Source of the DNA: Nymphaea colorata
Taxonomy: Eukaryota; Streptophyta; Magnoliopsida; Nymphaeales; Nymphaeaceae
Direction of reading: 5' to 3'
DNA length: 60,000 bases
NCBI RefSeq assembly: GCF_008831285.2
Contig: NC_045138.2
Span: 11,918,571 to 11,978,570 of the forward strand
The notes under the pieces were generated by a model that did no database searches, had not been told where the DNA came from, and saw nothing but the letters and a program-made list of their open reading frames with translations. The position numbers and the translations under genes are program-made. This document shows positions 46,161 through 56,993 of this stretch, piece by piece (position 1 is the first letter of the stretch; every line of letters begins with the position of its first letter).

Positions 46161-49100
46161 TTATACTGACTCTGGCAGTCTGATGGGTTCTGATTCTTGT
46201 TCCTGGTCCTCTTCACCAATAATATGGCTCCCAAAAGACATATAATTGTACCACTTTGCACACAACAAGTAGACCACAAAATCAACAACACTGAGACCTG
46301 CCAGAAGGAAATAGAACCTATCCATGTGCCCATGGTTCAAGTTCCCTGGTATCCAGCCAGGGCTATGCTTCATTGTGGTGATCCACATGACTATGCTCAC
46401 CAGCCAACTACTAACATAGTTTCCAAAGGAGATGGAAGCCATACACAGGGCACTCCCAAAGCTCTTCAGCGCATCCGGTGCCTGCCCATTGAAGAACTCC
46501 AGCTGGCCAACGTACATAAACACCTCTGATGCCCCAATCAGACTGTACTGAGGGATCTGCCACATTATGCTCAGTGACGAGCCCTCTGCTGAAGCCGAGT
46601 TTACCTTACTTAACCTTGCCAATTCTACCACGCCGGCAGCCACCATTGCCAACATTCCTATAACCAGTCCTGTGCCCATGCGCTGCAGCTCTGTCAGCCC
46701 CCTGGGGTTGCCGGTGAATCTCGCCGCCAGTGGAGTGAGCGCCTTTCGGTATACGAATATGAACACCAACACGCTTAAAATGTCGAAAGCCGACATGCTC
46801 GCTGCAGGGATCTGGAAACCGGCGATCTTGGTGTTCATGGCCGCGCCTTGTTCCACGAACAGGGAGGCCATTTGAGTGAAGACGACGGAGTAGAGGATGG
46901 TGCAGAGCCAGATAGGAAGCATCTTAATCACACACTTGACTTCCTCTACTTGGGTTACGGTGCAGAGCCTCCATGGATCTGTCTTTCCGGTCTCCAGCGT
47001 GAGGTCTGAGGGAGTCACTGTGGCAGCCTTATCCAAGAAACTATAAGAGAAAGAGAGAATTAGCATGGTTAGCGGGCATTTAGAAATTCTAATTGAATTC
47101 AAGCTAGGAGAGCATATGTATCCATGTATACCCATGTCAATTAGGCAATCAGTTGGATTTGATTAGACTGGATATGATCAAGTTCTACGATGCCACATCA
47201 AGTTTTAGTACGACAGAGTTCAATGCTTCCACATTTCTCAAAAAATTGTTTATGGTGGTAGCTAGTTTAAATTTTCTTGGTAAAACTCGGTCACGTTTTA
47301 TGAGATCATGATCCCAGTCTGTTTGTTAGTCTCTCAAAATTAAACAACTCTATTTTGAAATATACACTGCAAATTTACATAACCATGCAAGCTCACCGGA
47401 AGTCATCACTGTGCAAAATCTTCCTGCTTCCAGAAATGGCAGACTCGTTCCCTGCCAACTCATACAGTTTCTCTCCACTCATTGGCACGTCAACATGCCA
47501 TTTCCTTGCAGCGGCGGTGAACACTTGAAGGATACGCGGCAGAGGATTGCCGGACGGCTTGAAATGCCGGTACCTGAACGTGCCGGCAAGGAAGAGAAGC
47601 AAGGCCAAGGTCGCGGACCCGGTCGATGTCCAGAACCCGAGGCTCCAGCTTCCAGAGTTCTCGAAGTAGGCCAATATGGTATTGGAGAAGAAAGAGCCTA
47701 AATTGAGTGCGAAGTAAAAGTAACTAAAGAATGATAACTTAGAGTGTGATTCCTTGGGGTCTTCTTCATCGAACTGGTCAGCTCCAAATGTTGCTATTGT
47801 TGGCTGGTACCCTCCATTCCCTAGGGCGATGAGATAGATGGAGAGATAAAACAGCCCATTTTCCCAAGAAGTGTGAGGCCGGCACTTGAGAGCTTCGTTG
47901 CCACAACCAGACGGCCTGATCAAGAACAAGGAAGAACACAGTGACAAGAGAAGGAGGCCCTGTCCATCAATTAAGCACACCAACATAGCAAAGTTAGTAT
48001 ACGAACAAAACACAATAACAAAGAAAATATCACATCTAATTGCTTCGATTGATGAGAAGTTCAACAACTCCGACCTGGCTTAATTTTCCTATTTAAAGAC
48101 AACAATTGGTGTCCTGATGACTGGGTTCCTCAGTTGGGATCCCTTTTCATAATTACATGGGTAGAACATAAATAAAAAAGTGCCATAAAGCATCAGGAGT
48201 TCCTTAGGATCTGTTTAGCAAATGGAACAGTTCTTAATTGTTTTAAGAATCTACCCAAATTATCAAAATATATTCATGTAATACTTTAACAAGGATTTCA
48301 TGATTTTACCCAACTTTTTTGGGCATATTCATGAAATACTTATAAACTATTTTTATTGTCAAACAGCTCCTTGGCAGCCTTGTAGCTAACTGATGTCATA
48401 ATCTGCATGGTTTATGGGAGAATGAAGTAGTACAAAAAAATGTCATGCTTCTTTTTATACTATGCTTATTTCAAGGAGTCATAGTGCACTAAGCAACAAG
48501 GTGGTCTACCTTGTAAAGGGAATTGAGTTAAAATTCTAGGGTGGCCGCTATCACAGTTAAAATTTTAGGGTGACCGCCATCACACCTCAATGAATTGCTA
48601 TTTTGAATCATAATAGAGTTTGATAGCAAGTTCTGGGCACAAGAAGGACCAGAAGCCTTTCCTCGGAAGGGAGTGGAAAAACCCACTCATCATCCTTATT
48701 GAGAAGATAAAAAAAAGTGCAGCTAGTACCTTTTTATGCATATTGCGTATGGTTTCCACTTTTTTTTTATATTCCATATTCCTTTCAATATTTACTCAAA
48801 GAAAAAAAGGAGAAAGCTCCAAATTAATGGGCGTGCGTACGTGTCAGGATTTTGCACAGATCAGTCTTCTCGTTTAGATCAGATCGTAACATTCCTTGAT
48901 CTGGGTACTGCATTTTCTTCTCCCTGGTATATTTTTCAAGCTTAATCGGCAGACGATACGCTAGTTTCAACTTTGATCTCTAGCCGAAAAGTTGAAAGGA
49001 TTGATTAAAAAAGGAAAAACAATAAGCGAGAGGGAAGCTATATAAAATGGGAGAAGACGGACGTACCACAACGAAGATGGCTTGGAAGATTGCACAGGTT

Positions 49101-49872
49101 TTGTATCTCCCCCAGTAGGCGTCGCTGAGGAAAGCACCGACGAGGGAGAATATGTAGACCGTCCCCGTCCATTTGCTCACGCTGTTGGCAGCCGCTGCGT
49201 TGCCCTGCTGCATCACCCTTGTCAGGAACAGCACCAGATTCACACCGACCCCGAAGAAGGCAAGCATCACAAGTCCTTGGTTCACTACCCTCCAACCGAA
49301 AAAATATGTTCAAGAAAGAACAAGTAATCCAGCGTTTAGTTACAAAATCAAACTAAAACCCCAAGATTTTTCCTTTCTTTTTGTTTTGTTTATCAATCAG
49401 AAACCACCAACGTGTAGTGATCTAGAAAGCAACAGGCGATAGAGGTGGTTAACAAGGCAGAGGCGCCTTTGGAAGACACTTACGAAGTAACAGGATTCCG
49501 GACACCCATCCTCCGGTGAGTTCCCTTATGGCCGGCCGTCCGCGCAGATCAACAGATCCATCCTTGGTGACATGACCATCGCTCTTGAGCACCATCTTGC
49601 CTGCATTCTCTGCCACCTCAGTTCCAGTCCGATTCACTTCAAAGTCGCTGGAGCTCACAACCTGTGCAGCATGACGCCAAGAACAAGCAGATATCGGCAC
49701 GCTATGGAGGACGATACGGAAAGAAAGATAACCGACTATTTTTAGGCGAGAGTCTAAGATGTGCTCTACGATGGAATCTCAAAAAGATCGTTTGGAAATT
49801 GCTAGCTGTTCTTTTTTTTCTTTTTCCTTTTTTCTAGAGTACTGGTACCTTCGAACTCTCCAGTGACTTCAT
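46161..49872 (-). CDS. NPF7: NPF7-like (NRT1.5/NRT1.8-type) nitrate/peptide-family transporter, five coding exons
   Basis: Twelve-helix plasma-membrane transporter of the NRT1/PTR (POT) family. NPF7 relatives in Arabidopsis load nitrate into, or retrieve it from, xylem. Coding exons on the minus strand: 49,872-49,849, 49,661-49,484, 49,284-49,067, 47,959-47,397 and 47,040-46,161. All introns are GT-AG and phases join exactly (for example L-L-N-Q-G-L and D-F-R-F-L-D-K-A-A). They sum to 1,863 nt or 620 residues, a normal family length. Motifs: DLRGRPAIR, KWTGTVYIFSLVGAFLSDAY, GADQFDEEDPKE, RFLDKAA, PWRLCTVTQVEEVK, SVVFTQMASLFVEQGAAMNT, GPS-like SLIGASEVFMYVGQLEFF. ExxER in helix 1 is replaced by N69-Q70-G71-L72. 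No stops or frameshifts. Subfamily is from remembered similarity; NPF7.2 versus 7.3 is unresolved. Confidence 0.93.
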
Positions 49873-49891
49873 TGGATCGCCAATTCCTCGC
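49849..49891 (-). other. Small exon carrying the NPF start codon
   Basis: The acceptor TTTTCAG precedes 49,891, and the donor AAG|GTACCAGT follows 49,849. The exon has 19 bases of leader and then ATG and eight codons (M-K-S-L-E-S-S-K), which join in frame to V-V-S-S-S-D-F-E of the next exon. The alternative start at 49,700 (M-P-I-S-A-C) would need the acceptor GCACAG at 49,662-49,667 to be ignored, so this start is preferred. Confidence 0.75.
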
Positions 49892-50685
49892 CTGAAAAGA
49901 GTAGATCAGATGAAATAATCGGCTGGCTTCTTGTTCGGTCCTGCAAATTGGTTTTTAAGATTTTAATGCAAGATAAACAGTACTTCTTAAAAGTCCTCTG
50001 TATTATGTTCATCGATCTTCTAACTCGAATAAGAAAGTAACCAACTTTCTTTAAAATTTAGAAAGCAGACTAAGTTCTCAGTAAATAGGGATCTAGTTTC
50101 TGCTACTACTGATTAGTGCTCATTAACATGAACCACGTTCCAGCCTTCAGTGTTTCAGCTTTGGGTTCACATTGTATGTTTACATGCAAAATTTTTCTAT
50201 CTCTACTTCTAGTAGAAAACTACTATATACATGCAAAATTTTTTGCTCTTTGCATATGGACCGTACTTCTAATGGAGGATACCACATCAACCATCGACCG
50301 CGTTTCCGCTGATCAGCTGATCTGATAAGCGCCAATGGCGAGTACACGTGGTCAAGAACCAGACACAGTGGGATTGGAGCACAGACAACCAGCCAGCCAC
50401 TAAGCTCTGGTTGGTGGCTCGCGCATGAGTACTGAGTAGGGGCCCAGGCCTGCCTGGTGATTCCTCGAATTAATCGGCAGCCATGAGGGCGATTACTCGG
50501 CTGCGAGCGCAGTTGAGATAATGGAGCAGGGAGGGAATCCCGGAAAAGGAGAACGACTGAGTCGGGCTTCCATGCACCATATAGGAAGGAACCACGTCTC
50601 CCTTCTCTCCGAGAACACCTCTCCCTTAACTTCTCGCAGTGCAAAAGACGCATAAGGTGGAGAGAGGGAGAGAGAGAGCGCTTAC

Positions 50686-50768
50686 GATGGGAAAGAGGCT
50701 AAGAGCCTGAGGAAGAACGCAGTAATTTTCTTCCTTTGGTGGTGGCGTAGAAGGGGAGGGAGTCGGAG
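50686..50768 (-). other. Non-coding first exon of the NPF gene (predicted)
   Basis: The donor CCATC|GTAAGCG ends at 50,686. The upstream limit is set by the TATA box. The 794-base leader intron (49,892-50,685) is a common arrangement in highly expressed plant genes. Confidence 0.5.
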
Positions 50769-50793
50769 TAAAAGGGGTGGCAGCAATGGTTGA

Positions 50794-50803
50794 ATATATA
50801 TAG
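50794..50803 (-). promoter_or_regulatory. TATA box of the NPF gene
   Basis: CTATATATAT on the minus strand, about 110 bases upstream of the predicted first donor site. Transcription is expected to start near 50,765. Confidence 0.55.
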
Positions 50804-51248
50804 GGCAAGAGAGAAGAGGTGTCACTTTCACCTTTTCTTCCAAGGGAGAGAGTGAACCAGGGGAATGGAGCCGGGCGAATGAGGAAATTGTAAAGGAAAA
50901 AGGAGAGGAGGGAGTCTGTGGCACATACAACTCAGTCACACTCTGTGATTATAGCGTCTGCAATGAAGCCCCAGGGCAGACGTAACCTCAGGAATCAATC
51001 CATTAGCTGCTTCTGTCATCTTTGTATTACATGGGATGCAGCAATAGCAGAGGGTGAACAGTGCGCCTTTCTTTCTTTGTCTGCTTCTCCTTCGTTCCTT
51101 GTTTTAGGAACTTACCTTTGAGCCACCAGCGTGAGCGCAATTTGGTGTTTGGAACTTAATTTGGACAAGTAATTTGGTTGGTAGGTCTTGGGAGGGCCAC
51201 AGTGAGTTTCTTCTGGTTTTTTGCTGCAACGATCATTTAGAGAAGCTG

Positions 51249-51249
<1 letters not shown>

Positions 51250-51279
<30 letters not shown>
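51250..51279. repeat. (TA)15 microsatellite upstream of the NPF promoter
   Basis: Uninterrupted TA run about 450 bases upstream of the TATA box. Confidence 0.95.
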
Positions 51280-51281
<2 letters not shown>

Positions 51282-51728
51282 CAGATTTCAATATATATAA
51301 CAGAGATAGAGCTTGCTATATCTGTGCCGCGATGGTTTTTTAGATTAAGTGTTGTTAAAGGCTGTTGCAAAAAGTGTGTTAAGGAAAATTAGTTGCCTTG
51401 CTACAGTTTTTTAGCAGCAAAATGTACTATTTGCAACTCTTTTTTACGATTAAAAAAAATAAAAAAAGCATCAAGCTATAGATGTAGCCAATTGATTTCA
51501 AATCTATATACATATTTCCTGAATGGTGACTCTAAAACTATTGACACCAGGAACCATTTGATGGATGGTTGACAAAAAAAACAAGGACAATGAAGTGTGA
51601 ACTGCTGCTATGTTATTAAAACATTCATCACTGTTTTCTCGTTATTTTTCTCTTAATTCACCATTAGATAGATCAAAGAGACTAGATTTAGCATTCATTA
51701 GTTTTAGAGTCTCAATTCAAAACTCAAA

Positions 51729-51733
<5 letters not shown>

Positions 51734-51804
<71 letters not shown>
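51734..51804. repeat. (AT)35 microsatellite
   Basis: 71 bases of perfect alternating AT. The Ile/Tyr frame crossing it is an artefact. Confidence 0.98.
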
Positions 51805-51807
<3 letters not shown>

Positions 51808-51809
51808 TC

Positions 51810-53460
51810 TTTTCCTTTTTTTGGATTTGTGTAAGGTTGACACCACTTATCACATTGAGAGCATCAAACTGTTATCAAATATATAGTGAATATAGTATTC
51901 ATTGTTCATACCAAACAGCTGTCTTTTTTTTTTTTTGGCTAATCTTTTGCGACTGCAAGCTGGCAGGCCACTAATTGGAAAGGCTTACATATGCCCCCTG
52001 CCTGTCGGGCATGACTGTTATTTCCTTTGTAATAAAATTGGTCCATTTTCTTTCTTTCTTTCTCTTTTTTTTATTTTTTTCTAATGAGAGGATTGGTTCT
52101 TTCTTTTTGAGAGAGTGAGAAGCACTTTACCATCAAGTACAGTAACAGACAAACATCAACGAGAAAAGGTGAGTCCAAAATGGCTAAAAAAATGGATAGG
52201 CGTACATAAGAGATCCAAGATAAAATGATAAAAGGATTAACTTGCTATAATGCAAAGCATGTGACAATAAAATTAGTTTTAAAAAAACAACCTAATATTT
52301 CAACACCTGTGGGGCCTCAGCTAAGAATATATGAAGAATTACTCAGGTAATGAAATTAAAATTAAGTAAAAAAGGAATCATTTAATGGAAGAAAAAAAAT
52401 TAGGTAAAATGAAAGAAAGGACCCGACTCTCTTAAATGTTAGGAAAGATGCCCTCTCCAACTTTTGCAATTTAAGAAGAAGAGCAGGAAACAAAACACCC
52501 AAGAATACAAACAAAACACGCAAAAACACAAACATTAGTATCAAGGGAAATAGTATAACTGGTCGGGTTATAAGTTTGTATAAAGGCAAGTCTCTAGTTT
52601 GATTCCTTTGAGTGTTATGTTTCTGTGTCTTAAGGTGATAGGACGCGACATCCAAGTTAAAAGGTACACCGTTGCTATTGCTATCATCGACGCAGCTCAA
52701 GACCCCAAAAATAGGGGGAATGGGGGGCCTTTGAGCCTTTTTCAAGAGGTGAGATTAATACATGTCGCAAACATTTATCTCAGAAAGACCAAAGTCTACC
52801 AAAATCTACAAACGCACTCAATATCCATTATTTCTAAAAAAAAAAATTGGAAAACAATTGAAGTGACTGTGACCCTAATCATGCTAGTTTTAAATATTTT
52901 TTACAAAAGTTGAAATATCATTTTTCAAAATTTTTATATACAATAAATGATTTTAAAAAAAAAACGATATGTAAATTAAAAAACGCTCTTCAGCGGAAAT
53001 TTTTATATAAAATAAATAATTTTTTAAAAAAATGATATGTAAATTAAAAAAAAAACACTCTTGGCTGTGCCCTTGACCCTAATAAAGCAGGACTTCAGGT
53101 TAACATGTAAAGGAGAAATTACTAAGATGCCCCCACCATATTAAGGGAAAAACGGATCCGCGTAAAACTGTATCCGACCAAATTGCGGTCAGATTTGGCG
53201 CTCCAACATTAGTTCAAATGGGAATAGAATTAATGTTTTCTCACAGAATAGGCGGACAATCAGCAACTTTGTCTACTTCAATAAGCAACCACAATAACAT
53301 TGTGCCTGTTTCTCTCTAAGGATCTTCATATATATGTGACTACCTTATCTATTGGTAGACCACAAATCGTTAGTTTTGGAGGTTAAATTATTTTTAATCT
53401 CCAAGACCTCCTAAAGGACCAACCTACCATTTTGGTTGCAATTTAATAATTTTGTCAATG
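51810..53460. other. Intergenic with possible SINE head and a short tandem repeat
   Basis: No gene recognised. A ~69-bp unit is repeated at about 52,930-53,062 (TTTTTATATA, A-run, GATATGTAAATTAAAAAA, CTCTT). Confidence 0.45.
52551..52606 (+). mobile_element. Possible tRNA-derived SINE head
   Basis: TAGTATAACTGGTCGGG looks like a worn pol III A box, and AGTTTGATTCC (52,596-52,606) like a B box, about 35 bases apart as in tRNA-derived SINEs. No poly-T tail or target duplication was found, so this is tentative. Confidence 0.3.
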
Positions 53461-53499
53461 AATGCTTAACTTTTACTTAATAAATATACTATGTTTAAA

Positions 53500-54250
53500 G
53501 ACCTTAGCTCAAACTATGGAATATAAAATGTTCAAACTTGAAATGTGCCTTCCTTTGGGGCCAACCTGGTTGGTGTTGATCAATTCACCAGCAGAGTGGA
53601 AATGCCTAGGATTTGCCCGAATCTTGCTAGAAGTTCCCCTCAATTTTGTGCCGGTGGGAGAAGTAGAACTTGAGGAGGGGGTAGAGGCATCTCCCAAGAA
53701 ATCAAATACAAGTTGAAAGTCTGGTTCTGCTCAGATTGTGGCTTCACCACTCATTCCTCTTCCTCCTGCAACCTGGGTCGGAACGGTCCAGAAGATGGCA
53801 GGAAAGATGAAGATGAGTTGTCTCAAGTCAAGATCACGGCAAGGAAAACTAGGCGGCCACGGTTATCCCCTCCTGCCCATCCCCTCTCCAACCGATTTCA
53901 ATCCCTTTTAATGAGGCCCACGAGGAGGTTTTGGGGGCTGTAGCAGCAGGGGCTTGAAGACAGAAACCCCCTCCACCACTCACCTTCTATTGGGAAGCTA
54001 GAGGCCTCGGAGGAGATTTCAGTGAAGTCTCGCACAGGGCCAGTAGACAACCCCAACCCAAAGTTCCGCAACAATAGTGACATGCCCCTGAATGGCTGCC
54101 CCATTGCGTCAAAGCAATCTTTCAGTCGCAGCCTGGGGGAGAAAGTGATGGTGGTCCATGTTAATAATCATGGAGTAGGAGAAAACGGAGAAACAAGAGT
54201 TTAAAGAGACAAAAAGCACACGCGATTACGTGGTTTGGCATTACTGCCTA
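53500..54250 (+). pseudogene. L1-type LINE ORF1 relic with CCHC knuckle
   Basis: Reads GFARILLEVPLNFVPVGEVE near 53,600-53,660, the end of the DUF4283-type domain. After a frame change it reads CSDCGFTTHSSSSC (about 53,722-53,763), a complete CX2CX4HX4C zinc knuckle. A basic, Pro-rich tail follows. The N-terminal half is not visible left of 53,500. Same strand and correct distance from the ORF2 endonuclease at 55,000. Confidence 0.65.
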
Positions 54251-54261
54251 CATCCACGAGG

Positions 54262-54447
54262 GAAGGAGACGGGCTTCATTATGTGATCGTTGCTCTGTGT
54301 TGCATGCCCTTTGTTACATTCTCGTTTTAAAGACAAAGGGATAAGGATGAGAGAGAAGGAGACGGGCTTCATTATGTGATCGTTGCTCTGTGTTGCATGC
54401 CCTTTGTTACATTCTCGTTTTAAAGACAAAGGGATAAGGATGAGAGA
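54262..54447. repeat. Two-copy 93-bp tandem duplication
   Basis: 54,262-54,354 and 54,355-54,447 appear identical (both start GAAGGAGACGGGCTTC). The near-perfect match suggests a recent event inside the old LINE. Confidence 0.95.
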
Positions 54448-54959
54448 GAAGGATAACAATTACTGAGCCAGCTCGAATAACTCGAGAGGCAACCTATCCC
54501 ACCAATCTCGGTAACCAGATCAGTTGCCTATATTGTTTCAACAGATTTGACCGAGTGCATATTCATGCTTGCCACACCTCCATCCATAATAAGTGAACAG
54601 TCCACATCCCTCCCCCCAACAAGAAGGGAAAGAGGAGACCAGTGGTTCTTTCAACCGCGTCTTTTCGTAGTTTGATCAATGAATAGGACATGAAAAACAA
54701 GGGGTTTGAAGAGTAAGGACGTCAACTCTCACATGAAGAGAGTGGGGACTCTTGACAAAGGCGAGGTACTGAAGGAAATCCTTGGCCCAACCAAACGAAA
54801 AGGAGGACATGGACATTTGCAGCGAATCCCTGCAAGGCACTGTCGCTGACCCACTCTTTACAGATTTGGTTGATGACTGGAAAGGTTGCTGCTCGCAGCA
54901 CCATAGTCCATGTCGATAGATGGGCCAAACAAGGAGAACATTCCTTTGAAGGACAGGCC

Positions 54960-55733
54960 TTGGTCAGGTAATGCTAATGGCTCTGCCCCCTTTTATTTTT
55001 TGTTCTATGCTATTCTTAACTGGAATGTGTGTGGTCTAGTGAGCAAAAGCCTCACAGCATGATCTGTGCGTAGTTTTCGAAGACTTAAGGCCAAATGTGG
55101 TAGTTCTAGTTGATACCAAACAGAACGTTGACATCCTCCGTAAATTTTTCCAGCAATTTCCTGAATTCTGCATGATTGCTAGCCTAGTTGTGGAAGGATT
55201 GTGTGCTCATATTCTTATCTTGTGGAACGCCCTGGTTAGCCTTGTAGAGTTTGACATGCATCTTCACTGGGTAGACTGTAAATTCCCTTTACTCTCTTCA
55301 TGTGTGACTTTTGGTGCTACTGGGACATACCTGAATCCCGACTTCCCCGTACAAAAGCACTCCTTTAAATCTCTCAACGCAACTCTCCATCAAAAGACAA
55401 TTCCTTGTGTTTGCATTGGAGATTTTAACTCTATTCTTATTGATGAAGAGAATTCCGGTAGGGCCCCTGCCACAGCTGCTTAGTTAGCTTTTGCCAGGTT
55501 CATCCAAGACAGTGAGATGATTGAGATAACGGACCTCAACCACAATTTTTCTTAGTCAAACAACTGCACAAGGGACGCAAATGTCATGAGTTACATCAAC
55601 AGATGTTTCATCAACAAAGCATGGGCTGAGGGGTTGCAGCACTCAGTTAGCCTATCCATTCTACCAGAGCAACCTTAGATCATTGCCTCCTCCACTTCCA
55701 AGCCAATGAAAGATCAATTGAGTGGTTGGGCGA
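54960..55733 (+). pseudogene. L1-type LINE endonuclease relic
   Basis: Starts ILNWNVCGLVSKSL near 55,013, the endonuclease N-terminus. The frame at 55,097-55,483 holds GLCAHILILWNALVSLVEF, TFGATGTY and VCIGDFNSIL, the conserved G-D-F-N of plant L1 endonucleases. Later INRCFINKAW corresponds to R-L-D-R-x-x-V-N-x-x-W. The Asp/His catalytic end is degraded to DHCLLHFQ. Stops and small frame changes throughout. The reading then breaks at the target duplication of the small element at 55,734 and resumes after it. Confidence 0.75.
55726..55733. other. 8-bp target duplication, left
   Basis: TTGGGCGA, repeated exactly at 56,769-56,776. Confidence 0.9.
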
Positions 55734-56768
55734 TAAGGGTGAACAACGAACGAGTAACTCGAACTCGGTTCGTTAAAGCTCGGCTCGAACTCAAGTTCGA
55801 GCCAGCTTCTCTACTCAATGAGTCGAGAACGAGTTGCTGCTTCAGCTCGTTTATTTATTGAGTCGAGTTCGAGTTTGTTTAACAAAACTTGATTAACACA
55901 ACTCGGCTTGTTAGCTCGAGTAACAAAGCTCGTCACTTTCCTCTTTCGAGTAACGAAGCCCGTCACTTTCCTCTTTTTTTTTTCTCTCTCTTCACTGGCT
56001 TTCTCCTTCCATCGATGCTCCGTCACTTTCCTATTTTTTGTCTCTCTTCAGTCTTCACTGCTTTCTCCTTTCGACCACCGATTCTCCATTCTTCAAACTG
56101 GAGGCGCTAAGGTACAATTTCTTCTCTCGACCTCCTATCCCTCTACTCTCCCATTCTATCTTCCCCTCTTCAATCTCTCTCTCATTTTGCCCAAGCCTCT
56201 CCCTCTAGTCTTCCCTTCTCTCTCTCCCTCTCTGATCTCACACTCTCCCTCATTTTGCCAAAGGGAAGCTTTCAACCCTCGATTGGGGCTTTCTGAAACC
56301 TTCGATTGGGACAAGGTTTTGCCCAAGTGAGGGTTTCACTCACTCCCTCGATTGGGGCTTTCTGAAACCTTCGATTGGGACGAGGTTTTGCCCAAGCGAG
56401 GGTTTCACTCACTCCCTCGCTTGGGCAGGCGAGGGTTTTAGAAACCCTCGCTTGAAGCCCTTGTGTTGGGTGAGGGTTCCTCCCTTGCTGGGCGAGGGCT
56501 TTCGAAACTGTGGGTTCCGGGTGAGGAAGAAGCAAGCCCTCGAAACCGTGGGTTCCGGGTGGGGAAGAAGCAGGTGACACTGTGGGGGGGTGGCAAAGCA
56601 GTGAGAGAGACGAGTTTGGCGAGCCTTATCGAGCTCGAGTTCGAGCTCAACAAATTCTGCCGAGTCAGGCTGGAACTACATCAGTCGAGTTATTCTCGAG
56701 CTCGAGCTTGAGGTTTCATTAGTCGAGCCGAGCTCGAGCCAGGTGAACTCGGCTCGTGTTCACCCCTA
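55734..56768. mobile_element. 1,035-bp hAT-type non-autonomous element in LINE
   Basis: Ends TAAGGGTGAAC and GTTCACCCCTA (reverse complement TAGGGGTGAAC) match at 10 of 11 bases and have the TAGGG start common in hAT elements. The exact 8-bp duplication TTGGGCGA flanks it. Subterminal regions are dense in GCTCGA/TCGAGC words on both strands (55,770-55,920; 56,625-56,750), likely transposase-binding clusters. The interior holds a CT-rich block (55,970-56,260) and a 69-bp tandem repeat. No transposase is encoded. Confidence 0.92.
56276..56413. repeat. 69-bp tandem repeat inside the hAT-type element
   Basis: Two nearly identical 69-bp units starting CCCTCGATTGGGGC at 56,276 and 56,345; a third begins at 56,414 and then diverges. 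Because 69 is a multiple of three, the minus strand stays open (repeat peptide with WAKPCPNRRFQKAP), but no gene is implied. A second weaker duplication (GTGGGTTCCGGGTG) lies at 56,510-56,570. Confidence 0.9.
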
Positions 56769-56776
56769 TTGGGCGA

Positions 56777-56985
56777 CTATATCTTTCGATTCCATTAATG
56801 TTGGCTCCATGACATTCAATGTCTAGAGCTCATCTAGAATGTTTGGACCCACAAGTGTCATGGCTGGCCTATGATTCAGGTCATGGAGAAGTTAGCTGCA
56901 GTGAAGCGCACCTTCATGTCGAGAATGAAGTATCAGATCAGTCACCTTTTCCAGCAGACTAGCAATGTGTGCCAAAACCTGAGCC
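56777..56985 (+). pseudogene. LINE ORF2 fragment between two insertions
   Basis: Resumes the endonuclease/RT linker: DYIFRFH, then WLHDIQCLELI, VWTHKCHGWPMIQVMEKL and LSRWQ. In family members these positions read F-R-F-x-x-x-W-L and then G-x-P-x-x-x-x-x-K-L-K. The piece ends at the target duplication of the next element. Confidence 0.75.
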
Positions 56986-56993
56986 GTTGGCAG
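56986..56993. other. 8-bp target duplication, left (outer element)
   Basis: GTTGGCAG; its partner at 58,617-58,624 is GTTGGCAA, one base different. Confidence 0.8.

Noticed and set aside
46197-46875. Plus-strand frames of about 100 codons over the NPF last exon
   Set aside because: Antisense shadows of a conserved coding exon on the minus strand.
47411-47701. Plus-strand 96-codon frame
   Set aside because: Antisense to NPF coding exon 47,397-47,959.
49484-49700. NPF start at M-P-I-S-A-C (49,700)
   Set aside because: Crosses the splice acceptor GCACAG at 49,662-49,667; the spliced start at 49,872 joins in frame.
50180-50653. 157-codon minus-strand frame
   Set aside because: Lies in the predicted leader intron of the NPF gene, with no recognisable domain.
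51610-51834. Frame with a long Ile-Tyr run
   Set aside because: Translation of the (AT)35 repeat.
56272-56653. Minus-strand Pro/Lys-rich repeat protein
   Set aside because: Arises from the 69-bp repeat inside a non-autonomous DNA element; no start context or homologous domain.
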